Positions 1 through 10,794 of a stretch of 64,000 bases of DNA are shown piece by piece. The position numbers were made by a program, and so were the translations under genes. The DNA lies in NCBI GenBank assembly GCA_009746045.1, contig RPFO01002130.1, positions 27,501 through 91,500 on the forward strand. Direction: 5' to 3'. Numbering within the stretch: the first letter of the stretch is position 1; every line of letters begins with the position of its first letter. The notes under the pieces were generated by a model. The model was given only the letters and a program-made list of their open reading frames with translations, was not told the DNA's origin and searched no databases. This DNA is from Mesostigma viride. Its lineage: Eukaryota > Streptophyta > Mesostigmatophyceae > Mesostigmatales > Mesostigmataceae.

Positions 1-73
1 GTCAACAAACAAAGAATTATTAAATTTCGCAGCCAGTTCAACGGTTGTTCGGTAACCAAACAAACAAACTAAT

Positions 74-276
74 TTCGGGGAAATGGGTATAGTTTATTAG
101 CCAATTATGGACCAAAGAGGTGAGAGGGGAAATGAGTATCAGCGAATCCTAATTAAGGTGGGCACACACACGTGTGGCGGTGACAGGTCAGTGAAAGGCT
201 AATAGGGCGCGTTATTAGACCAGGGAAGCCATTGGACCTGAGTAATGTCGCCATGAGGCATACTGGTGAATACCTG
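74..276 (-). mobile_element. 5'-truncated 3' end of a LINE (family A)
   Basis: This segment is the reverse complement of the last ~200 bp of the LINE at 394-2827 (compare 2630-2822). It is flanked by a perfect 16 bp direct repeat, AAACAAACAAACTAAT, at 58-73 and 277-292, which I read as the target-site duplication. Only the very end of the coding region and the 3' untranslated region are present, as expected from abortive target-primed reverse transcription. It carries no complete gene. Confidence 0.85.
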
Positions 277-394
277 AAACAAACAAACTAATAATTAATT
301 AATTGGGCGGGTACAGTAGCACTTTCAACCAATAAAACGCTAATGTCTAATTCCGAAGGGCCTTTTGGCTGAACTGAATTAAAACTACCAATGA

Positions 395-1813
395 AAACAC
401 CAGAACGATCCTCGCATTCGGGGCTTCCCGACAGGTAACGGTAAAGGTATATTCCAAACGGCTTATGTGGATGACACAACAAATGTTTGTATCTCTCTGC
501 CTGAAGTGCATGCTGTCATGGATAATATCACTACCTATTCTGTTGCCACACAACAACGATGCAATGTGCTCAAGTCCACGGGACTGCATATCGGCAAAAC
601 CAACACCCTACGCTACGCCCTCCCCAACCTGGCTGTGACCTGGGTCAAGCCGGGGGATCACCACCTTTTGCACAATTGTCCCATCGGCTGCACACCCGAG
701 GGACGCTTGGCTGAACAACGTTCTTTCATGTATGATGAAACCAACCACGTGGGCAAGCTTGCAGGCGCTCTCCTTACCGCAGGGCGCTGGGGGGCCGTCC
801 ACCGCATGAGCCTACGAGGGCGAACCCTGATCGTCAACCAACTGTTGTTCTCTAAGGTCTTGTATTATTGCCAAGCACACCCACCCAATGATGCCACCAC
901 ACAGCTCATCCAACGCCTTGGCAGCAATTTTGTCTGGAAACAGAAAGGCTTAATCTCCCACACGGTCCACGGATGGATCAACAGAGAGATGTCCTTCATG
1001 TCATGGGTGCACGGGGGCCTCGGGCTCCACAACATACAATGGCGTCTGTGGTCGCTGTATGCTAAACAAGTGATATCCGTTTTTATGGGCGTTAACACAC
1101 ACCCTGGCTGCATGCTTGCACGTGAAACGCTAGCCTCTCTTTCCACCCATGCTAGTGGCACCTCGTGGCAACTGGGGGCGGGCATACTGGGCAGCACCCT
1201 TATTTCGTACAAAGGACTCCCATGGTATTGGCAGCGCATATGGACAGGTTACAATAAGCTCAAGCCGGGTCGCCTAGTCTTTCCTACTACTAGAGAGGAG
1301 GTGGCACGGCAGCCACTCTTTTTTAATGACTTAATCACAGACGCTACTAACAAGCCCCTGGGCACTCTCCACGGACACAACCCGTATGATGGCTTTCTGC
1401 GCGCGTCACCGCCGATTGTCAGGGTGCTGGACCTCTACCTGGGGCACGGCGCTGCGTACCGACGGCTCAGCTACGACGAGGTCAGCACTTGGGTCTCCCA
1501 CATGCCCTCCCTGCAAGCGTGGCAAACTCTTATAAGTGCGATACCAGCGGCGTGGCATGCATTGATGACTGCCCCACGCAAGCCAATTATAACCGGCGAC
1601 TGGGTTAGCTTCTACGCCGACGGAGTCACGCCTGCGTGCAAGGGTTTAGTCGTGACGGTTCTGCCACCTGAGGGGCTCCAACTACAACTGCTGGACGCTA
1701 TTTCTGGCCACAATGGGTGTCTGTATCAACTATCCACCTTATATGCGTACACGCCAGCTTCCCAGTGTCACCGCATACGCGTAGTCCCATGGTCTGTGCC
1801 AAGATCTGCATGA
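395..1813 (+). pseudogene. LINE reverse transcriptase, C-terminal fragment
   Basis: The frame is open from the truncation point. About 20 codons in, it reads A-Y-V-D-D-T-T (461-481), the catalytic YxDD motif C of a reverse transcriptase, preceded by G-F-P-T-G-N-G-K-G as in plant-type LINE RTs. The rest resembles the RT thumb and connector of L1-like elements. No start codon exists because the copy is 5' truncated; the GTG of the Y-V-D-D motif is not a genuine initiation site. The frame stops at 1813, where the continuation lies in another frame (1717-2703), so one indel near 1790 has broken the ORF. It cannot encode a working enzyme. Confidence 0.85.
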
Positions 1814-2703
1814 TCCAGCCGGACCCATTATCCCCGGTTGAGAGCATTACATGGCTACACGTGGGCAACACACGGCTCGATCTACTACATCTGGACCCGG
1901 TTGAATTTGGATGGGTCTTAACCAAGGGGGACATCAGAACCAGCAAATGTATCTTTGAGTACACCGCAGATTGGGGTTATGATATCTTGTTGCATATGTA
2001 CCATCAGCCCCACCCGGGCCGAGCCCGCTGGGGAATACATTGGCCGGGCTACACTTGGGTTAAGATGATTACCCTGGCGGTAGACCACCCTCTCGTGGAC
2101 CGCAGGGCCACTGATGTACAACACCTTTTGATGCATAGGGCGATAGGGGTCTGCGCCATGCTCCACGAGCGTTTTGGTCATGATGCATCATGCCTGTGCA
2201 CGCACCCTAGTGAAACCATTGAGCACAGGTTTCTTTACTGTAATCTCCCTGGGGTTTGGACGTGGCTCATTAACATCTGGGCCGCATGGACGGCATCGCC
2301 ACCCACTCTCCCAATCAGCGTGCGTACCATCATTTTCGGTATTGCTGGCACACCAGGGTCCGAGCTTTCAGTTTCCCAAGCAGAATGGATATGGCTACGC
2401 ACTACTATGCTATACGCGATCTGGACCATACGCAACGAGACAGTCTTTAAGGTCCGCGAGGAGTATACCCGCGGCGGCGTAGTCCGGCGCTTTATATACC
2501 TATGGAATGCGGCTATGCGCCGCTACTGGCTGTTAGCTCAGGAACAACACAGGGTGTGGGACCCAGGGCCCAATAACGACAAGCCCAGCCCGCTCCAGCT
2601 TTTTCATGATCTACTGGGCCGTAATCAGGTATTCACCAGTATGCCTCATGGCGACATCACTCAGGTCCAATGGCTTCCCTGGTCTAATAACGCGCCCTAT
2701 TAG
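1717..2703 (+). pseudogene. LINE ORF2 C-terminal region with zf-RVT-like motif
   Basis: This continues the RT fragment in a different frame. Around 2190-2250 it reads C-L-C-T-H-P-S-E-T-I-E-H-R-F-L-Y-C, which matches the zinc-binding zf-RVT pattern (C-x-C, E-T-x-x-H, C) at the end of many plant and algal LINE ORF2 proteins. The final residues run into the 3' UTR shared with 74-276. The methionine at 1717 overlaps the upstream frame and is probably not a real start. The role in the parent element would be RNA binding during retrotransposition, by analogy with the family. Confidence 0.8.
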
Positions 2704-3073
2704 CCTTTCACCTGTCACCGCCACACGTGTGCGTGCCCACCTTCATTAGGATTCGCTGATACTCATTTCCCCTCTCACCTCTTTGGTCCATAATTGGCTA
2801 ATAAAATATACCCATTTCCCCGAAAAAAATTAAAACTACCAATGCGGAGGGTGTATGCTGCAACCCCCGCGCCATTACGACGGAGGATCACAATTCACAG
2901 ACGGAGACTTCATTTTCACGATGCACAGACAATGCTTTTCAACAGCTAGGTATTCGATCCAGTCTGAGCCATAATTGATCACGTGCCTTGACGTGCCTTC
3001 TAGATTGGAGGGGCTCTTGTAGACAACAAATTCCAGGCGCTTGGACCTTCCTCGTTGCCATTCTTCGCGCGAT

Positions 3074-3119
3074 TAATTAATTAATTAATTAAACTCGTGC
3101 TCCCGTTGGGGAGTCACGG
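3074..3119 (-). mobile_element. 46 bp LINE 3'-end insertion with (TTAA)n tail
   Basis: A 46 bp insertion flanked by an 11 bp direct repeat CTTCGCGCGAT (3063-3073 and 3120-3130). On the minus strand it reads as a short hairpin-forming segment (CTCCC-CAAC-GGGAG) followed by a (TTAA)n tail. The same sequence forms the 3' terminus of the minus-strand LINE ending at 31763 and recurs near 48246-48318, so this is an extremely 5'-truncated copy of that LINE family. It sits directly before the ATG of the TTL-like gene; the A and T of that ATG belong to the duplicated target. Confidence 0.85.
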
Positions 3120-3128
3120 CTTCGCGCG

Positions 3129-4943
3129 ATGAGGCCGCGTTTGATCATGAACCACAAAAAGGCTACGTTCTCTGGCGGCCGCAATGTCGGCCCTCATCGA
3201 CTGCTCATTGGTTCGGTCATGGCGCTCGCGATCCTCTCTATGACGATGCCTGGTGTGTGCCTGGCGAGCTCGATAACATCGGGCTCGGAGCTGGCGATTT
3301 TGGACGCGGTAAGGGCGTTTTGCCGATGCGCAGATAGCCTGACATCGTACGAAATCCCGCCTGAAAAGCTCTTCAAGCATCCTCCAGTGCATGCGACCGA
3401 CAATGCCGTGGAAAAGCTGTTGGCTGGCATGGTGACGTCCCTCGGAATCCGCAGTGCCGATCAAATCCGTGAGTTTTGCCGTCAAGAGTCTATAAGGCTA
3501 TCGCCCATCTCTGGCGGCACGGAGGGCAACTGCACCGGCTTGTTTTTCATGTACTCTTACAGCCCTCCTCTCCTCAGCGCCATTTCCTTGACAATGTGTC
3601 GACGGGGCTGGGTTTTCTGGGACCCCCGGAAGCCTCGCCCTAATAGCATCCCTGGGATTGCAGACTGCACTGCCACGGCCCCCAAGTTGATCTGGACACG
3701 GTTCACACACACGTACGACCCCGAGAGCGGATATGGCGGCCGGATGAAATTCAGTGTGTTTAACGAGATCCCAGATAGAGAGATACTTCGTGACAAGGGG
3801 CGCATGCTCGTAGCCATGAGGCAGTATGCAGCAGGCCGGTCTCCTCAATGTTTGCAATCGATCAACGCCCTCATTCCAAGGACATTCCTGATTTACAAAG
3901 AGGAGGAGTGCCGTCATTTCTTCACGAGTGAACTCAGGGGACAAGTGCCCTTATGCGGCCAGCATGAAATGTCCGGTGCTGCAGGCCGGCAGATGTGCGA
4001 TTCAGCAGTGGATGCACCCGTGTCCGCAGGACAGGTCGCAGTGGCATGCCAAGATGCTGCCAATGAGACATGGTGGCTCGCCAAAATCACGGATGGGTAC
4101 AAGAGCAAAGGCCATGGCCTGATTATCCCATCCCTGCACTTCAAGGGCCTTGACTCCTGCCCTTGTGCCGACGGCAGTGCAGACTGTCCCACATCAGCTG
4201 CCAAGAAGCCAGTTCCAAACAGATTGCAGGCATACGGTCCGCGGGGCGAGCATTGCGCGGAGATTGCAAAGAAGGGCCAGCCGAGGGACATTGTGACGGA
4301 GTATATAAGGCGGCCATTGTTGATAGAAGGTCGCAAGACCCACATACGGGCTTACGTAGGCTTAGCATCTGCCGAACCGCTGACAGTTTTTTTCCAGCCC
4401 GCATATGTCAAATTCACCCAGCGAGCATATAGCGGCTCGGCAGAGCATGCGTTCGATGCATTCCGCCATTTCTCAAACGTCCCAAACCCCAACTCTGAAG
4501 ACGCAGATGTGTGGTGGAGGTTTGATGAGCTGGATTGGTATTTATCGGCGGTGGCAGGACGGGTGGCCCCAGGGTACGTGAACGCCACCCTGGTGCCTCT
4601 TTTCAAGCGGGTGGCTGTGTTTGCCATGCGGATCCTGCACGCGGCGATGCCTGTGAAGTACGAGGGCTTTTTCCAAGAGTTTTCGTTTGATTTCATGCTG
4701 GATGATGCGTTCCGGGTGTACCTTTTGGAGATAAACACGACAACAGGCACCAGATCCTATGACCTCAGCTTCTTCACATCCCTTATCAATGTTGTGGATG
4801 AGCTCAGGCTTGCGAGGGAGAGGGGGACCTGGCCGAGTGAGGCACCGGGGGCAGCCATGCTGCCAGAAGGAATGGACATTGGGACCATGGAACTACTCAT
4901 TTACAAAGACTGGGACACAGGCAATTTAGAGGGCTGTGACTAA
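3129..4943 (+). CDS. tubulin-tyrosine ligase-like (ATP-grasp) protein
   Basis: A 604-residue intact ORF, the only convincing host-type gene here. The C-terminal half shows the TTL/TTLL ATP-grasp signature. W-W-L-A-K (315-319) corresponds to the W-I-x-K-P nucleotide-binding strand. E-Y-I-R-R-P-L-L-I-E-G-R-K-T-H-I-R (391-407) matches the family hallmark. F-D-F-M-L-D-D with L-L-E-I-N (D521, E534, N536) matches the Mg-ATP-binding acidic residues. Known family members ligate tyrosine, glutamate or glycine to tubulin or other proteins. The N-terminus (about 25-47) is hydrophobic and could be a signal peptide or membrane anchor, followed by a Cys-containing region I do not recognise. Initiation at 3129 is assumed; an alternative ATG lies at 3150. 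A 46 bp LINE fragment sits immediately upstream. Substrate and localisation are unknown. Confidence 0.8.
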   Translation: MRPRLIMNHKKATFSGGRNVGPHRLLIGSVMALAILSMTMPGVCLASSITSGSELAILDAVRAFCRCADSLTSYEIPPEKLFKHPPVHATDNAVEKLLAGMVTSLGIRSADQIREFCRQESIRLSPISGGTEGNCTGLFFMYSYSPPLLSAISLTMCRRGWVFWDPRKPRPNSIPGIADCTATAPKLIWTRFTHTYDPESGYGGRMKFSVFNEIPDREILRDKGRMLVAMRQYAAGRSPQCLQSINALIPRTFLIYKEEECRHFFTSELRGQVPLCGQHEMSGAAGRQMCDSAVDAPVSAGQVAVACQDAANETWWLAKITDGYKSKGHGLIIPSLHFKGLDSCPCADGSADCPTSAAKKPVPNRLQAYGPRGEHCAEIAKKGQPRDIVTEYIRRPLLIEGRKTHIRAYVGLASAEPLTVFFQPAYVKFTQRAYSGSAEHAFDAFRHFSNVPNPNSEDADVWWRFDELDWYLSAVAGRVAPGYVNATLVPLFKRVAVFAMRILHAAMPVKYEGFFQEFSFDFMLDDAFRVYLLEINTTTGTRSYDLSFFTSLINVVDELRLARERGTWPSEAPGAAMLPEGMDIGTMELLIYKDWDTGNLEGCD

Positions 4944-5508
4944 TTTACTTATTCTTTTATCCTTTCACAGGCATTTGTCAGGTCGAGTGATGAGGTGTGT
5001 ATCTTCAATGTAGAAAGTTTCTTAACATAGCAAATCTTCTGTCTAGCTGGGAGGCAAGCCACTGTCATTTATAGGCACATTCAGAATCATCGATGGTGGG
5101 ATGCTTGGGACCCAGTTGCCACCAGTCACTGCCACATGGGAAAGCGTAGAATGCTGTGTGTCCAGAATAATCGACTTTGATGATATCAAAGAGACAACCA
5201 GTGCAGGCCAGAAATTATCTCCAGGGAAGCAGATTTGATAATATTGTCATTTGTCGAGGCAAGCTACTGAATTAGTAAACTAAATGAGCACTGCAGAGCG
5301 CCGGGACGCAAAAAATGCGAAAGTCCAAGTAGCTCCACATACCATGGATTCGTACTTTAAGGTAGTTAACTTCGTGTTGAAACATCACCACCATCATATG
5401 CATGCATTGATAATGATAGATTACGGAGGTGAGAGTGGCATGCGACATGGAAATTAAACCCCGAAAAGAAGAGCCCTAAATAGTACTAACTAAGAATCCG
5501 ACACGGGC
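4944..5508 (+). other. no gene recognised; 3' flank of the TTL-like gene
   Basis: A 565 bp stretch with no convincing coding region. It probably includes the 3' untranslated region of the TTL-like gene and ordinary intergenic DNA. It ends at the target-site duplication of the LINE fragment at 5521. Confidence 0.5.
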
Positions 5509-5520
5509 ATCATTGCAAGG

Positions 5521-6007
5521 CGCCGTCACCAAGATGCTGCGCAAGGCCCTTAACATCCCCTTTGGTTTGCACATTAGTAATGAGGATTTGTACGCTGATT
5601 TGCCCTATGTTTCCCACATTATTAGGCACAGGCGCCTGGGCCTAGCCGGGCACCTGGCCCGCACTGATCAGGTAGATAAATCAGATAGACTAGCTGGCAC
5701 CAAGCCCGCCCAGCCTGGGCGATATGTCCTCACCTGGCGTGACCCCGGCCGCGCGCGGCAGGGCCGCCACCCGTGGACTTTTCGTGATAGACTCGGCATG
5801 GACATGTGCTACACTAGACGTGACGGGCTCACCCCCGGGCAGCCTCCTGGTTTGTCTGTAATATGGAGGCAGATGGTGCGCAAGGATAGATGGCAAGTCG
5901 TGATGAAGGAGACCACCCCCAAGCCTATGGGGGCTCCGCGTGTGACCAAGTATGGTATTCATAGCGATTCGGGCCGCGGTGCCCACACCCCTGTAACTAG
6001 GACCTAG
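5521..6007 (+). pseudogene. LINE ORF2 C-terminal fragment
   Basis: About 160 codons are open from the truncation point. The peptide begins G-A-V-T-K-M-L-R-K-A-L and contains I-I-R-H-R-R-L-G-L-A-G-H-L-A-R, the familiar C-terminal signature of APE-type LINE ORF2 proteins. The ATG at 5513 lies in the target-site duplication, so translation from it would be fortuitous. It has no RT or endonuclease motifs and is a dead fragment. Confidence 0.8.
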
Positions 6008-6100
6008 ATAGCTTATACCATCCATTCCATCCCATGTTCCCCTCCCACTGAGGACTTATGCTCACGTGACGCAGTCACGCGTCTATTAATTAATTAATTA
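5521..6100 (+). mobile_element. 5'-truncated LINE (family B) with (ATTA)n tail
   Basis: A 580 bp insertion flanked by a 12 bp duplication ATCATTGCAAGG (5509-5520 and 6101-6112) and ending in (ATTA)n. Its coding part (to 6007) resembles the end of ORF2 of the full-length LINE at 8372-19866: both carry a T-x-M-L-R motif, then E/D-L-P-x-V-(S/T)-H-x-I-x-H-R-R-L, then Q-P-G-R, then a W-rich tail. It is therefore a truncated relative of that element, with a different tetranucleotide tail. Confidence 0.85.
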
Positions 6101-6112
6101 ATCATTGCAAGG

Positions 6113-6755
6113 ATAAAGCCTGGCAGCACAATGTAATTAACTACAACACAAAACTACGACGTACACACAGCAAGACCTCTGCCGGCCCACCAGGCCGGGG
6201 AAGTGACCTACGCCACCTAGTGGGTCGCGACAAAGTCGAGATCAGCCCGGACGCGGCGGAATAACACATCAGCCACCTTTTACATCCGGCTGACCGCCGG
6301 CTAGATGAAAGATCTATACCTGATTCATAGCTGATTGCTGTAAACAATGGTCGCGACTTCATGGTAGGAACTAATCCCTGGAACAGGATGTGCATTACAT
6401 TAATCAGGACATTCCGGATCATGATAATGACATGTAGGTAATGACATGTATTGACCAGAACCAGGACCCATGTCAAATCCTAGTCTGCGGGCGTTGCCCC
6501 CTCGGAAAGTAGACGTGAGTCACTTTATGCCATTGCAATTAAACCGAGAGAGAGTAGGTAAATCAAACATCAACACCGATATGCCCGCCGTCATGCACCG
6601 TTGGAAGACGATGCACGACGCGTGCATGCATGATGCATAGATGATCGACCCACAACCAGGCCATCAGTGACACTCACAATCACAGACTGTTTCGGAATAG
6701 CAGTGGGTTGAAACCCACTCTTCCAACTAGCTACAAATGATAGAACACTGGAATG
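6113..6755. other. no gene recognised
   Basis: About 640 bp between the LINE fragment and an LTR remnant. Short open frames on both strands look random. One sequence similarity is visible: A-C-T-A-G-C-T-A-C-x-A-A-T-G at 6726-6739 recurs around 6781-6794 inside the neighbouring LTR. Confidence 0.4.
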
Positions 6756-7052
6756 TGTTATAAACCTGAAAGCCACAGGACTAGCTACGAATGGGCGTAC
6801 ACTGGAAAATGCCCTCTAGAGACCAAGGCTCAGCCCACCACATGGCTCGGCCTTGCTAGCCGGCGCTACACCATCTGCAGCGCCGGGCCCTGACCTACAC
6901 AACGTATGCTAGTAAAAGCACCACAGCTCCAACGTAGGCCAACCCCTGAAAAAGGGTGCGTTGAGCTAGCTACTCAAGTCTGACGACAGTATATTGTTAC
7001 TGCCAATATGCCCACTATAAAGAACCCTAAATAAAAAGGCTTGAACATAACA
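6756..7052 (-). repeat. LTR of a minus-strand LTR retroelement
   Basis: On the minus strand this segment starts TGTTATGTTC (7052) and ends GTTTATAACA (6756). That gives TG...CA ends with a short inverted repeat, as in LTRs. Directly before its start, in element sense, lies a purine run (complement of 7053-7068, C-T-C-T-T then nine C) that would serve as the polypurine tract. This places it as the 3' LTR of a minus-strand element. No second copy is present, and I could not find a target duplication, so the call rests on termini and tract alone. Confidence 0.5.
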
Positions 7053-8000
7053 CTCTTCCCCCCCCCATGGGGGACGGTGGAATCTGTTCGTAACGGTGGC
7101 ACGGGCCTTAAGGGGGATTACACTCCTTAATTAAGGGGGGAGCACGCACAACGCCACAACAGAAACAACGTGACAAACAGCCAGGTGACCACAAGAGCCC
7201 AGTAAGGCTTGATGCCCAGCAAACCAGAGTGACAGTAGGGGGGCCCACAGCTGCCCCGCCCGCGCCCGGGGTAAGGATCCACACACTAAAGCCAGAGCCC
7301 GGCCTAGTGATGGCCCAAGCTCCTCTGGCCCACCAGAACGCTACACCTGTCCCAGGTTTAATGACCACCTAACCATCTGCCAGTTGTACTGTGTGACGGC
7401 ACCCTGAAGCGAGAGTCCTGAGGTACTCATCATGCTGCTGACGTGCCCGCATCTCCCCGGGGTGGAAGTGTCGCGGTCCATGTTACAGTCCTGCAACACC
7501 CCACGCACCAGGACTTTGCCCTTCTCGCCCCGTCGCGTCAACACCGACGTACCGTATACCCGGTCCAAACCCTCAGTGCCATCAAACCAACCTGTTGCGG
7601 CACCAGGGAGGTCCTCCCAGGCCCCTGAGGGGGAGCTTGGGCAGGAACCAAAGGTCGGTTGGAAGAGCTGGAAGAAGGCCTCGCCAGGTGGGGACCTGAC
7701 GGCCCCGGTACCACCCCTGGACGGACGCTGGAAGGCCCCGTCACTGGGGGGCCTGAAGGCCCTGCAACCCTGGAACCACCCGCAACGGTCACAGCATCCA
7801 CCGGTAACGTCGCGCTGGTGACTGCCCCACGCCCAGCCCTTGAGGCGCGACGTGACTGGGTCCTGCATGCACTGTAAGGTGCAGAAGCCCCAGGTCCCGC
7901 CGCCGCTTGGGGAGTCCTCATCCGCTCCATCACCTTCTGGAGTAATTGAATAAAATTTTCTGAGACACCTGTTTGGATGACTATGGAATGCTGGAGCTCT
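7053..8000 (-). pseudogene. decayed 3' portion of an LTR retroelement
   Basis: The DNA upstream (in element sense) of the putative 3' LTR contains only broken open frames. The best are 7538-7933, a Pro/Ser/Gly-rich peptide with many P-S-G-P and P-V-x-G-P segments, and the overlapping 7341-8015. The composition is reminiscent of the Pro/Ala-rich ORF at 62445-63950, which also lies directly upstream of a polypurine tract and LTR-like end, but I see no alignable motif. No protease, RT or integrase motif is visible. The true end of the remnant is unclear. Confidence 0.35.
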
Positions 8001-8436
8001 AAGCACCCACCTCACTCAATTATGACACCATGCTTGAGACATGGGGCCTTTTTAATGCATCTCTTGTACATTTACATGTGTGAGGTGACCTTGGGTCCTA
8101 ATAGTTGTCTGACAGATTTTTTCTAAAGCATTGGGAATGGCTGCGTCCATTCAATGGCTGTGTACGTGTGTTTATGTTGAAACCCAAGAATTATAACTTT
8201 TAAGTGGGAGTTAGTCTAATTAGTCTCCCGCCTATAGCCTGTATAATAAGTGGACACGTGTCAGTGCCGCCGGCACCCAATTGGGTGCTGCATGGGTCGG
8301 TACTGGACTAGAGTTGTCTCCTTGATGTTAGGACTGCCAGATCAGGTTGTAACGGATATGATAGGCCAGTCTTAGTCAGAGAGCTTAGAATAATCTGCTG
8401 AGGATCATCTACCGCGAAATTCAAAATTGACATGCT

Positions 8437-9660
8437 ATGGCGGACGTAAACGACGATAACTACCACGTTTGGTCACCGAATGAGGTCGGATTTGTCACGA
8501 TCGACTCGCCATTCCACGACACATCGACCGAGCTCGGTCTTGAAGATGGTTACCAAGAAATCAGGGCGCGAAGAATTACCGCCTGCTGCCGGCATGCCGC
8601 CCGTGCAGGCGACGCCCCGCAGGCGCCAGCCATAGGAGAAGGAACGGGCAACTCTCAGGCTATGGAGTCTGCCGCCAAGAAACATGGGCCTAAATCCCCC
8701 CGTGGCCACACTGGCACAGCCCGGGCCCTGTTCGTCGCAGCCCCTGCCGACTCGGGGCACACCGATACTGAAGTCCGCAATGCACCCTTCGACGCTGCGG
8801 CATGCATTTGCTAACGGCACAGCTAATGTGCAAACCCTTCTGACCTTGTCTACGCTGGACCTCGTGGCTCTGCTCACCGAGATTATGCAACAAGGCCGGC
8901 CCCTACTCTGGCCTCAGCCACCGCCTGGGCTCACCGCCATTACCCCGGTTACCGACCCCAAGGACTTGACCTCCCTCAAGAAAAGTGAGTTGCGCGTCGT
9001 TGCCACGACGACGCTGCTGGGAAATTCGGAACTGCTGCCAGTATCCGGATCTGCAGCAGCAGCAGCCCTTGCCGGTACGGTGGCGCAGAAGCTTGCCACG
9101 GAGCTGATAAATTCTGATCTCGCAGGCCACTTGGCTGCGGCGATCGAGGACAACGTGGCGGACAAGGTGGCGGCCCAGGTCGCCGGCACGCTGACGGAGG
9201 CGGTTGCCGGCACCCTAGCGGCGCAGGTGGCCGGCAATTTAGCGGACAACGTGGAGGCGCAGGTGGCGAAGGTGGCCCTGTCCTACGCGACTATGGCCAG
9301 CACAGCCATCCAAGAAATAGCCACTACATAGCACTGCTCAGGCGGTCTCTAGGACCTTCGCCGACCGGGACAACAAAGAGCGGCGCGGCCGCACCATAAT
9401 TATTCGTAATGTGGCGGCCCTCCCCCGGGAGACGGGGCTGAGCCTCCGCCTCAAGGTGGAGAAGGAACTCATCACCAACTTCCGCCTAGAGGACAGTGTC
9501 ACAATTGACACCGTCCGCCGCCTACCGGGGCGCGCGGATGCGCCGGTGGCGCTCGTGCTTACGCGCCCCATCGGCAAGCACTATATTCTCCAACACCGCA
9601 CCAAGCTACCACGAGGCTTGCATGCATGGGTTGGAGTCTCGACGACGATCTGACCCCGGG
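8437..9660 (+). pseudogene. LINE ORF1-like protein (frameshifted)
   Basis: The reading starts with ATG 8437, 65 bp after the element's 5' end, and passes through at least three frames: 8437-8814, 8684-9331 and 9411-9653. The middle part (9040-9290) is Ala-rich with repeated V-A-G-T-L and D-N-V-A-D-K-V-A-A-Q-V units, probably an extended or coiled-coil region. The last part has a short R-x-L-P-G-R / L-T-R-P-I-G-K-H-Y-I-L / L-P-R-G stretch like the RNA-binding C-terminal domain of L1-type ORF1 proteins. In LINEs this protein coats the element RNA. Assignment is by position and general features; no zinc knuckle is visible. Confidence 0.55.
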
Positions 9661-10206
9661 CGGCGCAGCTTCGCGCCCGCAGGGACCGGCTAGCTGGCAC
9701 AAGAGGACGCGAAGAAGGCCCTCGCTGACCGCACGAAGAAGGTGCGGCTGCGGTGGAAGGACGACGCATGGCACATGGAGGTTACCTCACGGGAGGTTAC
9801 CACGCCGAGGGGAGACGCGCGGGGGGGTAGGGAGTAGGCCCTCCCCGCCCCCTCACACCGCGAGCAGCTACCGGGGGGTTAGCTAGAACCCACCCCCCAC
9901 ACCCGTCGTCCGATGGCCGAGCGTGTCTTGGATAGTCCAATCTCAGGACGACGCAACGGAGTCAAAGCCGCGACCTTCATCGCCAACTTCGCAACAAGGA
10001 GCGCCTGCTGGCTTTCGCAACCCGGCACTCCCAACGGTATGGTGCATTCTTTGACCCCAAGACCAGGCGAGCAAGTCGCGCCGCCCGCCTGGAGGGTGCC
10101 CTAAGCGCGTTGAAAAGTACTAGTGTTATCTCACGCCGCACACACGTCCCCGCCAGCCTCCCCCCAACCCCCTGCCGACACCGCGGGTCCCCGGCGGCCC
10201 CTGCTG

Positions 10207-10794
10207 GGCCAACGCCGGCACCACTCGCTGCGCATCGCTACCTACAATGTCCGCACCCTGCCTGGGGGACATGCCCCCCCGCGGGCCAACGAGCTTAATT
10301 GTCCACTACTGCCACATAATAATATGGCATTGATGTGCTTGGGGTCCAAGAGCACCGACGCTCCTTTGAGGGCCCCGTTCAGCGTGTCACCCTCGCACTA
10401 CAATGGCAACTGCTGTGCGGCCCGGCGCATGCACCGGGTCAGGGAGGAGTGGGCCTGCTGTGCTCCCCCACCGCTGCCGCCCAGCCCGTGGACCACAAAC
10501 TTTGCTCTAATCGGATCCTTCAGTGCACTTTCCGCTCCCTTGAAGGACGGACCCCCATTATGCTCTCGGTAATTGTCGGATATGCCCCACATGCTGGGCA
10601 CCCGGCCGAGGACCGCGCAGCGTTCTTCAACCAGTTGCTCGACATAGAGAAACAGATCCCACGTCAATACATCGTTGCCATCTTGGTGGATGCCAACGCG
10701 ACCCTGCCCGTGGGCCGCGGGGGCTGCATCATTGTATGCGCCGCGCCTAACCGATAGCAATGCCAACACCCCCCTACTTGAGCAACTGCTCACT
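10207..10794 (+). pseudogene. LINE ORF2: APE-type endonuclease, N-terminal part
   Basis: Two frames (10123-10572, then 10335-10757) together show the apurinic-endonuclease-like motif series of LINE ORF2. It runs L-R-I-A-T-Y-N-V-R-T-L (Asn motif, about 10228), L-G-V-Q-E-H-R (catalytic Glu, about 10336), V-I-V-G-Y-A-P-H-A-G (about 10570) and V-D-A-N-A-T-L (Asp/Asn, about 10686). Family members nick target DNA to prime reverse transcription. The frame changes near 10320 and the domain is cut at 10795 by a tandem LTR-like insertion. It resumes at about 13985. Confidence 0.8.

Larger units (their letters stand above)
394..2827 (+). mobile_element. 5'-truncated LINE (family A, poly-A tail)
   Basis: A non-LTR retrotransposon copy bounded by a 17 bp direct repeat (AATTAAAACTACCAATG) at 377-393 and 2828-2844 and ending in a short A run. 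Its 5' end falls inside the reverse transcriptase domain, so the endonuclease and most of the RT are missing. The end of the RT, a connecting region and a C-terminal zinc-finger region remain, split into two frames. The copy at 74-276 has the same 3' end in opposite orientation, so the two form a ~200 bp inverted repeat around 280-390. Confidence 0.9.

Noticed and set aside
7341-8015. 224-codon minus-strand frame
   Set aside because: Overlaps another open frame in the LTR remnant; no motif separates a real gene from chance, so it is described only as decayed element DNA.
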